A DNA stretch of 64,000 nt, taken from assembly GCA_965228015.1 (NCBI GenBank), contig OZ245787.1:248001-312000 (forward strand), in the 5' to 3' direction. This stretch comes from SKKY01 sp965228015 (GTDB lineage Bacteria > Bacillota > Peptococcia > Peptococcales > SKKY01). Both the position numbers and the translations under genes were made by a program. Position 1 is the stretch's first letter. The number at the start of each line of letters is the position of its first letter. Of this stretch, positions 1 through 7,814 are shown piece after piece. The notes beneath the pieces were generated by a model that saw nothing but the letters and a program-made list of their open reading frames with translations, was not told the origin of the DNA and did not search any database.

Positions 1-46
1 TTATTCTATAAAATAATAAAAGTAAAGAATGCGGGTGATGTGTTTT

Positions 47-457
47 ATGAATAAAAAAGAAGTGGCTCATGAATTGTTAATCAAAAACAACATAAATGTA
101 TCTTATCAGAGAATGAAAATTATGGAGTATCTTATTGGGAATCATAGTCATCTAACAGTTGTTGATATTTACAACGACTTAAAAGAACAGATTCCTGCTT
201 TTTCAAAAGCTACAGTTTACAATATCATGAAGCTTTTTGAAGAAAACAATCTTGTACAATCAATAAGCATAAAGGAAGAAGAGGTAAGGTTTGATCCTGA
301 TGTTTCTTTCCACGGTCATTTTTTATGTAAAGAATGTGAAAAAGTCTATGACTTCCCAGTAGAAATTCAGGGTTTAAAAAACAGTTTTGAAGAAGATTTT
401 ATTGTAGAAAACTCTTATTACTTTTTAAAAGGTTTATGTCCGGAATGCAAAAAATAA
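47..457 (+). CDS. Fur/PerR-family metal-dependent repressor
   Basis: This 136-residue protein has the Fur-family plan: an N-terminal winged helix (about residues 1-75) and a C-terminal dimerisation and metal domain. The HGHFLCKEC segment followed by a C-terminal CPEC supplies the two CxxC pairs of the structural zinc site. The preceding FDPDVSFHGH segment carries the Asp and His residues used for the regulatory metal. Start: I chose the ATG at 47 because GGTGAT lies seven bases upstream; an upstream in-frame ATG at 29 has no such site. The family represses oxidative-stress or iron genes. PerR is more likely than Fur given the adjacent stress gene, but the target metal cannot be read from the sequence. 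Transcription converges on the next usp gene at a shared terminator. Confidence 0.85.
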   Translation: MNKKEVAHELLIKNNINVSYQRMKIMEYLIGNHSHLTVVDIYNDLKEQIPAFSKATVYNIMKLFEENNLVQSISIKEEEVRFDPDVSFHGHFLCKECEKVYDFPVEIQGLKNSFEEDFIVENSYYFLKGLCPECKK

Positions 458-478
458 AATGCCCGTTAAGGGCATTTT
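456..478. terminator. Bidirectional terminator between fur-type gene and usp
   Basis: A nine-base stem (456-464 with 470-478, loop 465-469) has A-rich and T-rich flanks on either side, so it can end transcription in both directions. It separates two convergent genes, overlapping the stop codon of the first one and ending three bases before the stop of the second. Confidence 0.8.
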
Positions 479-480
479 AT

Positions 481-957
481 TTAATCTATTTTAAAACCAA
501 GATATTTCTTTTTGAATTCCTCGGGTTCTTCTTGTTTGGGGCGGGTAATCATTACTGGCCTTTTGCTATATGCAAGAACCTTGGTTGAAACGCTTCCCAT
601 CATAACGGCAGATAGTCCGGTTCTTCCGTGAGAACCCATAATAATAAGATCGGCATTAATTTCTTCTGAGAAATCCAAAATTTCTGTTACAGGATCTCCC
701 ATTTTTATAACTTTTTCATAGTCAATTCCATCCAGTAATGCAACACCTTTATCAAGGATGTCGTTTGCTTTTTCTTTATGGTATTTAACCAGCCCTCTTC
801 TATCTCCAAGGGTAAAATATTCTTCATGAGGTATTTTAACTTTCTGTACATTCATAAGGTATATTTTGCTTTTTTCTTTGTCATTAAATTTAAGAAATAA
901 TCTTAATGCTTCGCAGGAATCTTCGGATCCGTCCATGGGTACAAGAATTTTATTCAT
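481..957 (-). CDS. Universal stress protein UspA family (copy 1)
   Basis: A single-domain Usp fold of 158 residues. The N-terminus KILVPMDGSEDS is the usual first strand and loop. The C-terminal half holds the ATP-binding signature G-2x-G-9x-G(S/T), seen as GSHG, nine residues, then GS. It is therefore of the nucleotide-binding class of small cytoplasmic proteins that accumulate under starvation, oxidative or osmotic stress. A strong CAGGAGG ribosome site sits just upstream of the ATG at 957. A second copy lies about 2.3 kb away with the same promoter architecture. The biochemical role of individual Usp proteins is generally not predictable. Confidence 0.88.
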   Translation of the reverse strand: MNKILVPMDGSEDSCEALRLFLKFNDKEKSKIYLMNVQKVKIPHEEYFTLGDRRGLVKYHKEKANDILDKGVALLDGIDYEKVIKMGDPVTEILDFSEEINADLIIMGSHGRTGLSAVMMGSVSTKVLAYSKRPVMITRPKQEEPEEFKKKYLGFKID

Positions 958-989
958 GATGACCTCCTGTAATTTTTTTTATATCATTA

Positions 990-1018
990 ATTTTACACTA
1001 ATTATTAACTAGTTAAAC
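990..1018 (-). promoter_or_regulatory. Promoter of usp copy 1, GTTTAA-N14-GTGTAAAAT
   Basis: On the minus strand GTTTAA (1018-1013) is followed after 14 bases by GTGTAAAAT (998-990), predicting a leader of about 25 bases to the ATG at 957. The same two elements with the same spacing precede the second usp gene. The -35 equals the SigB consensus GTTTAA; the -10 GTGTAA matches GGGTAT at four of six positions. A housekeeping reading (TTTAAC, 16 bases, TAAAAT) is also possible. Confidence 0.55.
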
Positions 1019-1030
1019 CTGTTGATAGAC

Positions 1031-1060
1031 TTGAAAATTTGAATGTGTTATCCTTATGAA
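1031..1060 (+). promoter_or_regulatory. Possible promoter of the murE-like/racemase pair
   Basis: TTGAAA (1031-1036) is followed after 17-18 bases by TTATGA/TATGAA (1054-1060), about 28 bases before the start codon at 1088. The -35 is good and the -10 only fair. It would be divergent from the usp promoter immediately to its left. Confidence 0.4.
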
Positions 1061-1087
1061 TATGTTTAATAACCGGGGGAAGGTAAT

Positions 1088-2587
1088 ATGGCAAAAACTC
1101 TAAAAGAACTTCTTAAGGGACTTGAATTTGAATTGGTTCAGGGAAATATAAATCAGGAAATTTTATCTGTTTCCTATGATTCAAGAAAATGTAAGGATCA
1201 GAGTGTCTTTGTGGCAATATCAGGTTTAGTTGCTGATGGCCATACATATATAACAGGGGCATTAAAATTTGGGGCGAAAGTAGTAGTTGCTAGTAAAAAA
1301 ATTGATTTACCTAAAGACATTACTATTATAAAGGTAGAGGATACAAGAAAAGCTCTGGCTGTTATAGGGGGTAATTTTTATGAAAATCCCTTTGAGAAAA
1401 TGAAAGTTGTAGGCATAACAGGTACAAATGGTAAAACCACAACAATTCATATACTCAAATCTATCTATGAAAAAGCTGGATATAAAACAGGCCTTATTGG
1501 TACAATTGGAGCTAGTGCAGGTAATATGGTTATTCCATGTAAAAACACAACTCCTGAGTCTTTGGATTTGCAGCATATTTTATTTCAAATGGTTAATGAA
1601 GGTGTAGAGTATTGCTTTATTGAAGTATCTTCTCATGCTCTTGGTTTAGACAGGATTTTTGCAACTAAGTTTTATGCAGCTTTATACACTAATCTTTCCC
1701 CAGATCATATGGAATTTCATAAAGATATGGAAGATTACTATAACACTAAGAAAAAATTGTTTTTTATGTCAGATAACTTTAATATTATAAATATTGATGA
1801 TCTTTGGGGTAAAAGACTTTTTGGTGAATTAAAGGGTTTGGATAAAGAATTAATTACTTATAGTATTGAAGAGAAAAGTGATTTTCAGGCAGAACTAATC
1901 GAATACAGTCCATCTGGAGTTACCTATGATTTGAATTATTCAGGTTTTTCCGGGGGAATAGATTTGAATCTTCCTGGGAAAGTTAATGTCTATAATTCTC
2001 TTGCTGCAGCCGCCTTTGCTGTTACAGATAACATTCCTCTTTCTGTAGTTTCAGAAGGAATTAAGAATATTAAGGGAGTAAAAGGAAGATTCGAAACGGC
2101 CTTTAGAAAAGATGATTTTCAGGTTATAATAGACTTTGCACATACGGAAGATGGCTTGAAAGAAGTAATTACAACTTTAAGGCCATTTACAAAGGGAAAA
2201 ATAATCTTGGTTTTTGGTGTCTACGCAGCCCCAGGAGAAGCAGGGAAAGATAAGCGAATTTCCATGGGCAGAAAAGCTGCAGAGTTTGCTGATGTTTTAT
2301 TTGTTACTTCAGATAATCCTAAGACACAAGATCCAGGTGAAATTATTGGAGAAATTATTGAAGATATAAAATCCTTTAATGATAAAAAAGAAACATATAG
2401 TTATATTGACCGTAAAAAGGCTATTGAAAAGGCAATAGAAATTTCTGGTGAAAAAGATTTAGTTCTGATAACTGGAAAAGGTCATGAGACTGCTCAGATT
2501 ATTGGTAATGAAGCAATTCCTTTCAATGAAAAAGAAATTGTTCTTAATGCAATCTCAAAAAATAAAAATAAGGCAGGGATAAAATGA
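1088..2587 (+). CDS. MurE-like Mur ligase (UDP-MurNAc-dipeptide:amino acid ligase family)
   Basis: This 499-residue ligase has the three Mur domains: an N-terminal UDP-binding domain with SYDSRK, a central ATPase domain with the P-loop GITGTNGKTTT near residue 112, and a C-terminal domain. The TNLSPDHMEFH segment and the KKKLFF lysine region match MurE. At about residues 408-411 the amino-acid-recognition motif reads DNPK, where meso-diaminopimelate enzymes have DNPR. The usual GGDRDRGKRP-like loop is replaced by YAAPGEAGKDKR. The gene overlaps a racemase by four bases (ATGA) and lies outside any visible cell-wall cluster. I infer a MurE paralogue whose added amino acid may not be standard; a housekeeping MurE remains possible. 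GGGGGAAGG is the ribosome site. Confidence 0.82.
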   Translation: MAKTLKELLKGLEFELVQGNINQEILSVSYDSRKCKDQSVFVAISGLVADGHTYITGALKFGAKVVVASKKIDLPKDITIIKVEDTRKALAVIGGNFYENPFEKMKVVGITGTNGKTTTIHILKSIYEKAGYKTGLIGTIGASAGNMVIPCKNTTPESLDLQHILFQMVNEGVEYCFIEVSSHALGLDRIFATKFYAALYTNLSPDHMEFHKDMEDYYNTKKKLFFMSDNFNIINIDDLWGKRLFGELKGLDKELITYSIEEKSDFQAELIEYSPSGVTYDLNYSGFSGGIDLNLPGKVNVYNSLAAAAFAVTDNIPLSVVSEGIKNIKGVKGRFETAFRKDDFQVIIDFAHTEDGLKEVITTLRPFTKGKIILVFGVYAAPGEAGKDKRISMGRKAAEFADVLFVTSDNPKTQDPGEIIGEIIEDIKSFNDKKETYSYIDRKKAIEKAIEISGEKDLVLITGKGHETAQIIGNEAIPFNEKEIVLNAISKNKNKAGIK

Positions 2588-3288
2588 AAAAAGATAAATA
2601 TTTTGGAGTAATTGGTGGAATGGGATCAAAAGCGACATCTGTATTTTTTGAAAGATTAATTGGATCTTCAAAGGCAGAAAAAGATCAGGATCATATGAAT
2701 GTAATGATATTAAATCATGCCACTTTACCAGACCGTACTGAAGTTATTATAGAAAATAAGGAAAATGATTTCTTGGACTGTATTAAGAAAGACTTTGAAA
2801 TTATGGAGTTTGCAGGGGTAACTGATGTTGCAATTCCTTGTAATTCGGCACATTTCTTTTATGAAGATATGAAAAAAATGACTAATATTAATATAATTAA
2901 CATGATAGAAGAAACAGTAAAAGTTATTCACAATACTCATGGTGAGGAAACAAAAGTTGGGCTTCTGGCAACAGATGGAACAGTCAGAAGTGCACTATAC
3001 AATAAATATTGTGATCAGTATAACCTTGATATGGTAGTTCCGGATTTAAAGGTGCAGCAAGACATAATGAAGGTTATTTACGATAACATTAAAGGACATA
3101 TGAACCTTAATTCTTCATTGCTTGAAGAATTAATCGAATTTTTTGTTTATGAAGAAAAATGTAAAACGGTAATAATAGGTTGTACAGAACTTTCCTATAT
3201 TCCGGTCAGAGAAGAGTTAAAAAGATATACTCTTGATGCCATGAATGTTTTGGTTGAAAAATCTATTGAAGTTTATGAAAAGTATTAA
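2584..3288 (+). CDS. Aspartate/glutamate racemase family protein
   Basis: The protein is 234 residues, the family's usual length. The N-terminus FGVIGGMGSKATSVFFE matches cofactor-independent Asp/Glu racemases. The two catalytic cysteines of the family are visible in PCNSAHFF (about residue 82) and in GCTELSYI near the C-terminus (about residue 200), so a two-base mechanism should be intact. The start codon overlaps the stop of the MurE-like gene, so the two are translationally coupled. The pairing suggests the racemase supplies a D-amino acid to the ligase or modifies its pool. The true substrate (Asp, Glu or a broader range) cannot be decided here. Confidence 0.82.
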   Translation: MKKDKYFGVIGGMGSKATSVFFERLIGSSKAEKDQDHMNVMILNHATLPDRTEVIIENKENDFLDCIKKDFEIMEFAGVTDVAIPCNSAHFFYEDMKKMTNINIINMIEETVKVIHNTHGEETKVGLLATDGTVRSALYNKYCDQYNLDMVVPDLKVQQDIMKVIYDNIKGHMNLNSSLLEELIEFFVYEEKCKTVIIGCTELSYIPVREELKRYTLDAMNVLVEKSIEVYEKY

Positions 3289-3319
3289 AATAAGCCCTCA
3301 ATTTTTTGAGGGCTTATTT
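3288..3319. terminator. Bidirectional terminator between racemase and usp copy 2
   Basis: A 14-base perfect inverted repeat (3288-3301 with 3306-3319, TTTT loop) centred on GCCCTC/GAGGGC, followed by T residues on the + strand. The right side lies inside the last codons of the convergent usp gene, so that gene's stop codon is part of the terminator stem. Confidence 0.85.
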
Positions 3320-3741
3320 TTTATTCTGGTTACAAGAATAGGAATATCACTGTAGGAAAGCAGCTTTGAAGTTACGCTTCCCATTATAACTGAAGTTAAG
3401 CCAGATTTTCCGTGGGATCCGACTATAATTAAATCTGCATTAATTTTATCTGCGTAATCAAGTATTTCAGTAACGGTATCTCCAATTCTGATTTCTGTAG
3501 AATATTTTTCTCCCTGCAATAGTTTTTCCACTTGTTTAATGACTTTATCTCCTTGATCTCTAAGATAATCCATAACATTATCTTTTGTACCAAGAGAGTG
3601 ATAAGTTTCATAAGGGAAAGCAATATTTTGAACATTTAAAATATAAAGATCATTTGAAGAACATATATTCAGGTCTTTAAATATTTTAATTCCTTCCAGG
3701 GAAAAAGCAGAACCATCAACTGGAATAAGTACTTTTTTCAT
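3298..3741 (-). CDS. Universal stress protein UspA family (copy 2)
   Basis: A 147-residue Usp-fold protein starting KKVLIPVDGS, with the ATP-binding signature GSHG, nine residues, GS near the C-terminus. The start is set at the ATG ending at 3741 because GAGGTGA lies five bases upstream; a GTG three codons earlier overlaps that ribosome site. It is a paralogue of the usp gene at 481-957, sharing the ATP motif, the YHSLG/YFTLGD-type middle section and the promoter. Both copies face the murE-like/racemase pair that lies between them, which suggests local duplication followed by insertion or inversion. Confidence 0.88.
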   Translation of the reverse strand: MKKVLIPVDGSAFSLEGIKIFKDLNICSSNDLYILNVQNIAFPYETYHSLGTKDNVMDYLRDQGDKVIKQVEKLLQGEKYSTEIRIGDTVTEILDYADKINADLIIVGSHGKSGLTSVIMGSVTSKLLSYSDIPILVTRIKNKPSKN

Positions 3742-3768
3742 CAAATTCACCTCAATTCTTATAAAAAT

Positions 3769-3797
3769 ATTTTACACTTAGTAAAACTTTCTTAAAC
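3769..3797 (-). promoter_or_regulatory. Promoter of usp copy 2, GTTTAA-N14-GTGTAAAAT
   Basis: GTTTAA (3797-3792) and GTGTAAAAT (3777-3769) are separated by 14 bases, exactly as upstream of usp copy 1, while the 14-base spacers themselves differ. Conservation of only the two elements and their distance argues for a functional promoter. The predicted leader is about 20 bases. Confidence 0.55.
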
Positions 3798-3805
3798 TTA
3801 AGAAA
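3788..3805. promoter_or_regulatory. 18-bp palindrome, possible operator
   Basis: TTTCTTAA and TTAAGAAA flank a two-base centre (3796-3797). The dyad covers the -35 region of the leftward usp promoter and lies upstream of the rightward lipoprotein gene, where a repressor could control either. It is simple in composition, so chance is possible. Confidence 0.3.
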
Positions 3806-3891
3806 AATAATAATATAATATTAATATATTGTTTAATTTTATCAGATAAAATAGTTAGAGTTGTTAATAAATGAAAACGGAGGAATTTTTA

Positions 3892-4932
3892 ATGAAGAAA
3901 AAAATTGTTGCAATTGCTTTATCCCTTATGCTCGTACTAAGTATTACTGGATGTGGAAAGAAAGATCCTGTAGAGAGGCTGAAAACTTCTTTTGAAAGAT
4001 CTATGTCTATGGAATCAGCTTCACAAAGTTTTGATATAGATGTATTTATTGATTTTTCTGAAGTAACTCCAGAAATGGAAATGGTAAAAAATATGTTAAA
4101 TGGAATGAAAATTACCGGAACTATGGATATGAACCAAAAAAATATGACTTTCGCAGGGAAAATGAAGTTTGACTTAAATGGAATGGCCTATGAAATGGAA
4201 TTATACAGAGGAGAAGAATATTTTATTAAGATGCCTTTTTCTCCACGGTATGTAATTATTTCTGATAAGGAAGAAGCGGCGGAATTATTTGATACTGAGT
4301 TTATTAAAGGCTTTGGTAAAGATATGAATGATTTAATTTTCTCAAAACTATCTGACAAAAATACAGTGGCAAAAGAAGATGTTACTATTGAACAAAATGG
4401 TGAAAATGTAAAAGTAACACCAATTTCAGTTACCTTAACTGAGGAAGAAGCAAAAGTTGTATTTAAAGAAATAATGGAATTTATGTTTAGCAGCCCGGAA
4501 TTTACTAATCAAATGAAAGCTAATATGAAAAAAGAAATAGAAACCATTGAAGGTGAGAAAACAGAAGAAGAAATAGATGAAATTTATAATTCAGCTGTTG
4601 CAGAGATGGATAATGTTTTTAAAGCTATTAATGAAGGTATATCTTTAAAGAAAATGGATTTCACTTATTATCTTGATAAAAAAGATGATATTAGAAAAAG
4701 TGATATTGATTATGTAATGGGTATGGATATGCAAAAACTAGTTCAGGCATCAATGGCTGGAAATGAAGAAGTTGAAATGCCAGAAGAAATAAATCTTCCA
4801 GTGATCAGTATTCAACTAAAAGGGACCTCAGATATCTACAATATCAATAAAGTCCAGGAAATTATAATTCCGGAAATTAATGAAGAAAATTCAGTTGGAA
4901 TTGAAGGAATGTTTGGAATGCCTATTCAGTAA
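3892..4932 (+). CDS. Predicted lipoprotein of unknown function
   Basis: A 346-residue protein with a lysine-rich start, a hydrophobic stretch and the lipobox LSITGC, so the mature protein should begin at a lipidated Cys and sit on the outer face of the cytoplasmic membrane. The mature part is acidic, Met-rich and built of repeated beta-strand-like segments, as in large extracytoplasmic lipoproteins with one long curved sheet; I do not recognise a named family. I chose the ATG at 3892 because GGAGG lies eight bases upstream (3879-3883); an upstream in-frame ATG at 3871 would place that ribosome site inside the gene. The next gene, a phosphofructokinase, follows after 13 bases, so the two probably share a transcript. 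Confidence 0.75.
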   Translation: MKKKIVAIALSLMLVLSITGCGKKDPVERLKTSFERSMSMESASQSFDIDVFIDFSEVTPEMEMVKNMLNGMKITGTMDMNQKNMTFAGKMKFDLNGMAYEMELYRGEEYFIKMPFSPRYVIISDKEEAAELFDTEFIKGFGKDMNDLIFSKLSDKNTVAKEDVTIEQNGENVKVTPISVTLTEEEAKVVFKEIMEFMFSSPEFTNQMKANMKKEIETIEGEKTEEEIDEIYNSAVAEMDNVFKAINEGISLKKMDFTYYLDKKDDIRKSDIDYVMGMDMQKLVQASMAGNEEVEMPEEINLPVISIQLKGTSDIYNINKVQEIIIPEINEENSVGIEGMFGMPIQ

Positions 4933-4945
4933 AACAGGAGGTGTT

Positions 4946-5989
4946 ATGAGAGTTGGTTTACTTACCGGGGGCGGGGATGCTCCTGGACTAAATGCAGTAA
5001 TAAGGGCTTGCGTCAAGACCTTTAAAAATCGTGAAGAAGATATTACTGTATATGGTTTTCGTGATGGTTTTAAAGGAATGGTAACCAGAAACTACTATGA
5101 ACTTGATGAAGCAACAGCTTCTGGAATACTTCATCTTGGAGGAACAATTTTAGGCACAACAAACAGAGATAATCCTTTTGCCTTTAATGAAGGGGGAATT
5201 ATTTCTGACAAATCCGGAGTTGCTCTTGAGGTATATCGTGAATTGAAGCTGGATTGTCTTATTATTATTGGCGGAGACGGTACATTAAGAATTGCCCACG
5301 AACTTTCGCAAATAGGAATCAACATTGTTGGAGTACCAAAAACTATTGATAATGATTTAGTTTTGACAGATACTACATTTGGCTTTATGTCAGCAGTTGC
5401 TGTGGCTACAGATGCTTTAGACCGTTTACACACAACAGCAGAAAGTCATCATAGAATTAGTATTTTAGAAACTATGGGAAGAGATGCAGGATGGATTGCC
5501 CTTTATGCAGGAGTTGCAGGAGGAGCAGATGTAATCTTAATACCAGAAATTCCTTATAATATTGCCAGTATTTGTCAGAAAATCGAAAGTAGAAGATTAC
5601 AAGGTAAGAAGTTCAGCTTAATAGTTGTGGCAGAAGGTGCTATTGAACAGGGTTTTTCCCAGCAGGGAGAAAAAGGTAAAAGAGGTTTTATTTTACAAGA
5701 AGATCTTGAAAGACAGGGAATTGAAACCCGCTGTACAGTTCTTGGACATCTGCAGAGGGGTGGAAGTCCTGTAAGCTATGACCGTATTATTGCTACTGAA
5801 TATGGTTTTGAAGCTGCCAGACTTGTTTTAAAGAAAAACTATAACAGGATGGTTAGCCTTAAAGGCCTTGATATTATTAGCGTTCCTTTAGAAAAAGTAT
5901 CCGGAGTAACCAAGCAGGTCCCCTTAGATCATAATTTAATTCTTGCATCAAGAGCCTTAGGAATAAGTTTTGGAGATGAATTATTATGA
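4946..5989 (+). CDS. pfkA: 6-phosphofructokinase (group III-like)
   Basis: This 347-residue enzyme phosphorylates fructose 6-phosphate in glycolysis. The N-terminus GLLTGGGDAPGLNAVIR is the nucleotide-binding start of the PFK family. The donor-specificity positions are mixed: GGDGT (about residue 108) keeps the Gly typical of ATP enzymes, while PKTIDND (about residue 130) has the Lys typical of pyrophosphate enzymes in place of PGTIDND. Gly plus Lys is the pattern of ATP-dependent enzymes in the mixed 'group III' clade, so ATP is the likelier donor, but PPi use should not be excluded. The ATG at 4946 has AGGAGG five bases upstream. Its last codons overlap the start of the next gene. Confidence 0.9.
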   Translation: MRVGLLTGGGDAPGLNAVIRACVKTFKNREEDITVYGFRDGFKGMVTRNYYELDEATASGILHLGGTILGTTNRDNPFAFNEGGIISDKSGVALEVYRELKLDCLIIIGGDGTLRIAHELSQIGINIVGVPKTIDNDLVLTDTTFGFMSAVAVATDALDRLHTTAESHHRISILETMGRDAGWIALYAGVAGGADVILIPEIPYNIASICQKIESRRLQGKKFSLIVVAEGAIEQGFSQQGEKGKRGFILQEDLERQGIETRCTVLGHLQRGGSPVSYDRIIATEYGFEAARLVLKKNYNRMVSLKGLDIISVPLEKVSGVTKQVPLDHNLILASRALGISFGDELL

Positions 5990-6671
5990 AAATAACTTAT
6001 TTTGGTCATTCGGCATTTATGATTAAAGAAAATGATTTTACTTTTTTAATTGACCCATATATAACAGAAAATCCTCATACAGATATTCCCATTCAGGAGT
6101 TAAAACCTGATTATATTCTTTTAACTCCTGGTCACGGAGATCATATTGGAGATGGTCTTAAAATTGCAAAAAAATAGTAATACAGTAATTATTGCTCCGG
6201 CAGAACTTGCCTATTATTGCGAAAAAAAGGGAGCGAAAATTCATCCTATGCATATTGGGGGAGGATTTAATTTTGACTTTGGAAGAGTTAAAATTAACTC
6301 AGGCACTTCACGGATCTGCTGTTACAGAGGGTGATCAGGTTATTTATACAGGTAATCCATGCGGATTTTTATTGATAATAAATGGCCAGACATTGTATCA
6401 CGCAGGAGATACGGGATTGTTTTCAGACATGAAGTTAATTGGAGAGTTGAATAAAATTGATATTGTGTTATTACCTATTGGAGATAATTTTACTATGGGA
6501 GTAGATGATGCAGTTTATGCAACAAATTTAATTAAACCAGTTTTGGCAATTCCAATGCACTACAATACTTTTGGATATATTATTCAAGATCCTGAGGAAT
6601 TTGTTAAAAAGATTGAGAATAAAGGACATAAAGGTCTTGTGCTGGAAATGAATAAAGAATACGAACTCTAA
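5986..6671 (+). pseudogene. UPF0173 metallo-beta-lactamase-fold hydrolase, two frameshifts
   Basis: Read across three frames, the segment gives a complete protein of about 228 residues of the UPF0173 (YtkL-like) metal-dependent hydrolase family. It starts KITYFGHSAF and holds the metal motif HGDHIGD, then HAGDTGLFSDM and a C-terminal IPMHYNTFG. Frame 1 ends just after the A7 run at 6168-6174; removing one A restores the IAP...ELAYY segment. A second shift at the A4 run 6290-6293 again needs one A less and restores the ALHGSA motif. All metal ligands are otherwise present. It overlaps the pfkA stop by four bases. Either both indels are base-calling errors or the gene is newly dead. Confidence 0.8.
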
Positions 6672-6673
6672 AT

Positions 6674-6700
6674 AAAAGCCCCTCGGGGCTTTTATTTTTT
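6674..6700 (+). terminator. Terminator after the UPF0173 gene
   Basis: AAAAGCCC and GGGCTTTT pair around CTCG (6682-6685), followed by ATTTTTT. It ends the lipoprotein-pfkA-UPF0173 transcript directly before dprA. Confidence 0.8.
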
Positions 6701-6717
6701 ATAAAGGGGGAGTTTCT

Positions 6718-7805
6718 TTGTTTAAGAAAAATATTGATTATGCAAAATTACATTTAATTTTTGGAGGTGGAAAAGGAGAGTTATTTAAAGAGATAGTTTC
6801 TGGGGAAGAAAAACTGGAACTAAAAACAAAAAAGAAATTAATGATTTTATAAGAAATTTCAATTTTTCAAAAAAAGGAAAAGGAAAATATTGATAAAAGA
6901 ATAAGGGAAACAGATTTTAGTAAAGTTGAAGACTATATTCAAAAGAATAATATTAAAATTGTATCTCTCTTTGATAAAGATTATCCTGATTCTTTAAGAA
7001 ATGTTTTTGAACCACCTAACCTTATATATTTAACAGGTTAAATTAAAGAATATTTCAGAATAGCTGTTGTTGGACCCAGAAATCCAAGTAACTATGCTAA
7101 AGAATGCACAAAAAAATAGTGAGAACTCTTTCAGAAAACAATATATCCATTGTAAGCGGAATGGCTGCGGGAATTGACAGAATTGCACATGAAGAGTCTT
7201 ATCTTGCTTCAGGGGGGTCTATAGGGGTTTTAGGAGCGGGAATTGATGTAGTATACCCGAAAGAAAACTATCAATTATATAATAAAATGAAAAAAATGCC
7301 TCAAAATATTCTTTTAAGTGAATTTCCCTTAGGATTTCCATCTGCAAAGTATACATTTCCAAAAAGAAACCGAATAATAAGCGGGCTTTCCCAAGGTGTA
7401 TTAATAACAGAGGGAACTAAAAAAAGCGGGTCTATGATAACAGCAAGACATGCATATGAACAAGGAAAGAGTGTTTATGCTCTTCCGGGACTTGTAAGTA
7501 ATCCTTTGACTAAGGGTGTTCATCAGTTAATTAAGGATCGGGCAACTCTAATTGAATCGGCTGGAGATATACTTGAAGATCTCTATCCTATGCTTAAAAT
7601 TCAGGCAGAAAATAAAAAATTCTTGAATTTAACAGATATAGAGCTTAGTATAGTAGAGAAATTAGAGGTTAATCCCGGAACAATTGAAGAAATAATATCT
7701 TTTTCAGGTTTAGGAGTAAATGAAACCTTAAAATTTGTATCGGTTCTTGAGATAAAAGGTATTATAAAAAAGGAAATTAATAACAAATATTTTGTAATTA
7801 TATGA
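6718..7805 (+). pseudogene. dprA: DNA processing protein DprA, disrupted
   Basis: DprA loads RecA on incoming single strands in transformation. A TTG at 6718 follows GGGGGAG. The N-terminal region shows YPDSLRNVFEPPNLIYLTG and IAVVGPRN, and the Rossmann core from 7104 on is intact, with IVSGMAAGIDRIAH, GVLGAGIDVVYP, FPKRNRIISGLS and a C-terminal winged-helix tail. Four lesions break it: A-run length changes at 6828-6833 (one A short), 6869-6875 (one A extra) and 7110-7116 (one A short), plus a TAA stop at 7039-7041 where one T-to-A change would give Lys. A 233-residue open frame at 7104-7805 lacks the N-terminal domain. With an in-frame stop as well as indels, this is a better candidate for real decay than its neighbours. 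Confidence 0.82.
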
Positions 7806-7814
7806 GGTGAGGAA

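Noticed and set aside
1307..1576. Minus-strand open frame inside the murE-like gene
   Set aside because: It has no ribosome site, mirrors a strongly conserved coding frame and shows Cys/Ser/Asn-rich composition typical of antisense shadows. The same holds for the other minus-strand frames within + strand genes.
7104..7805. 233-residue frame as a complete short DprA
   Set aside because: Bases 6718-7103 clearly code for the missing N-terminal part in other frames, and 7104 has no ribosome site.
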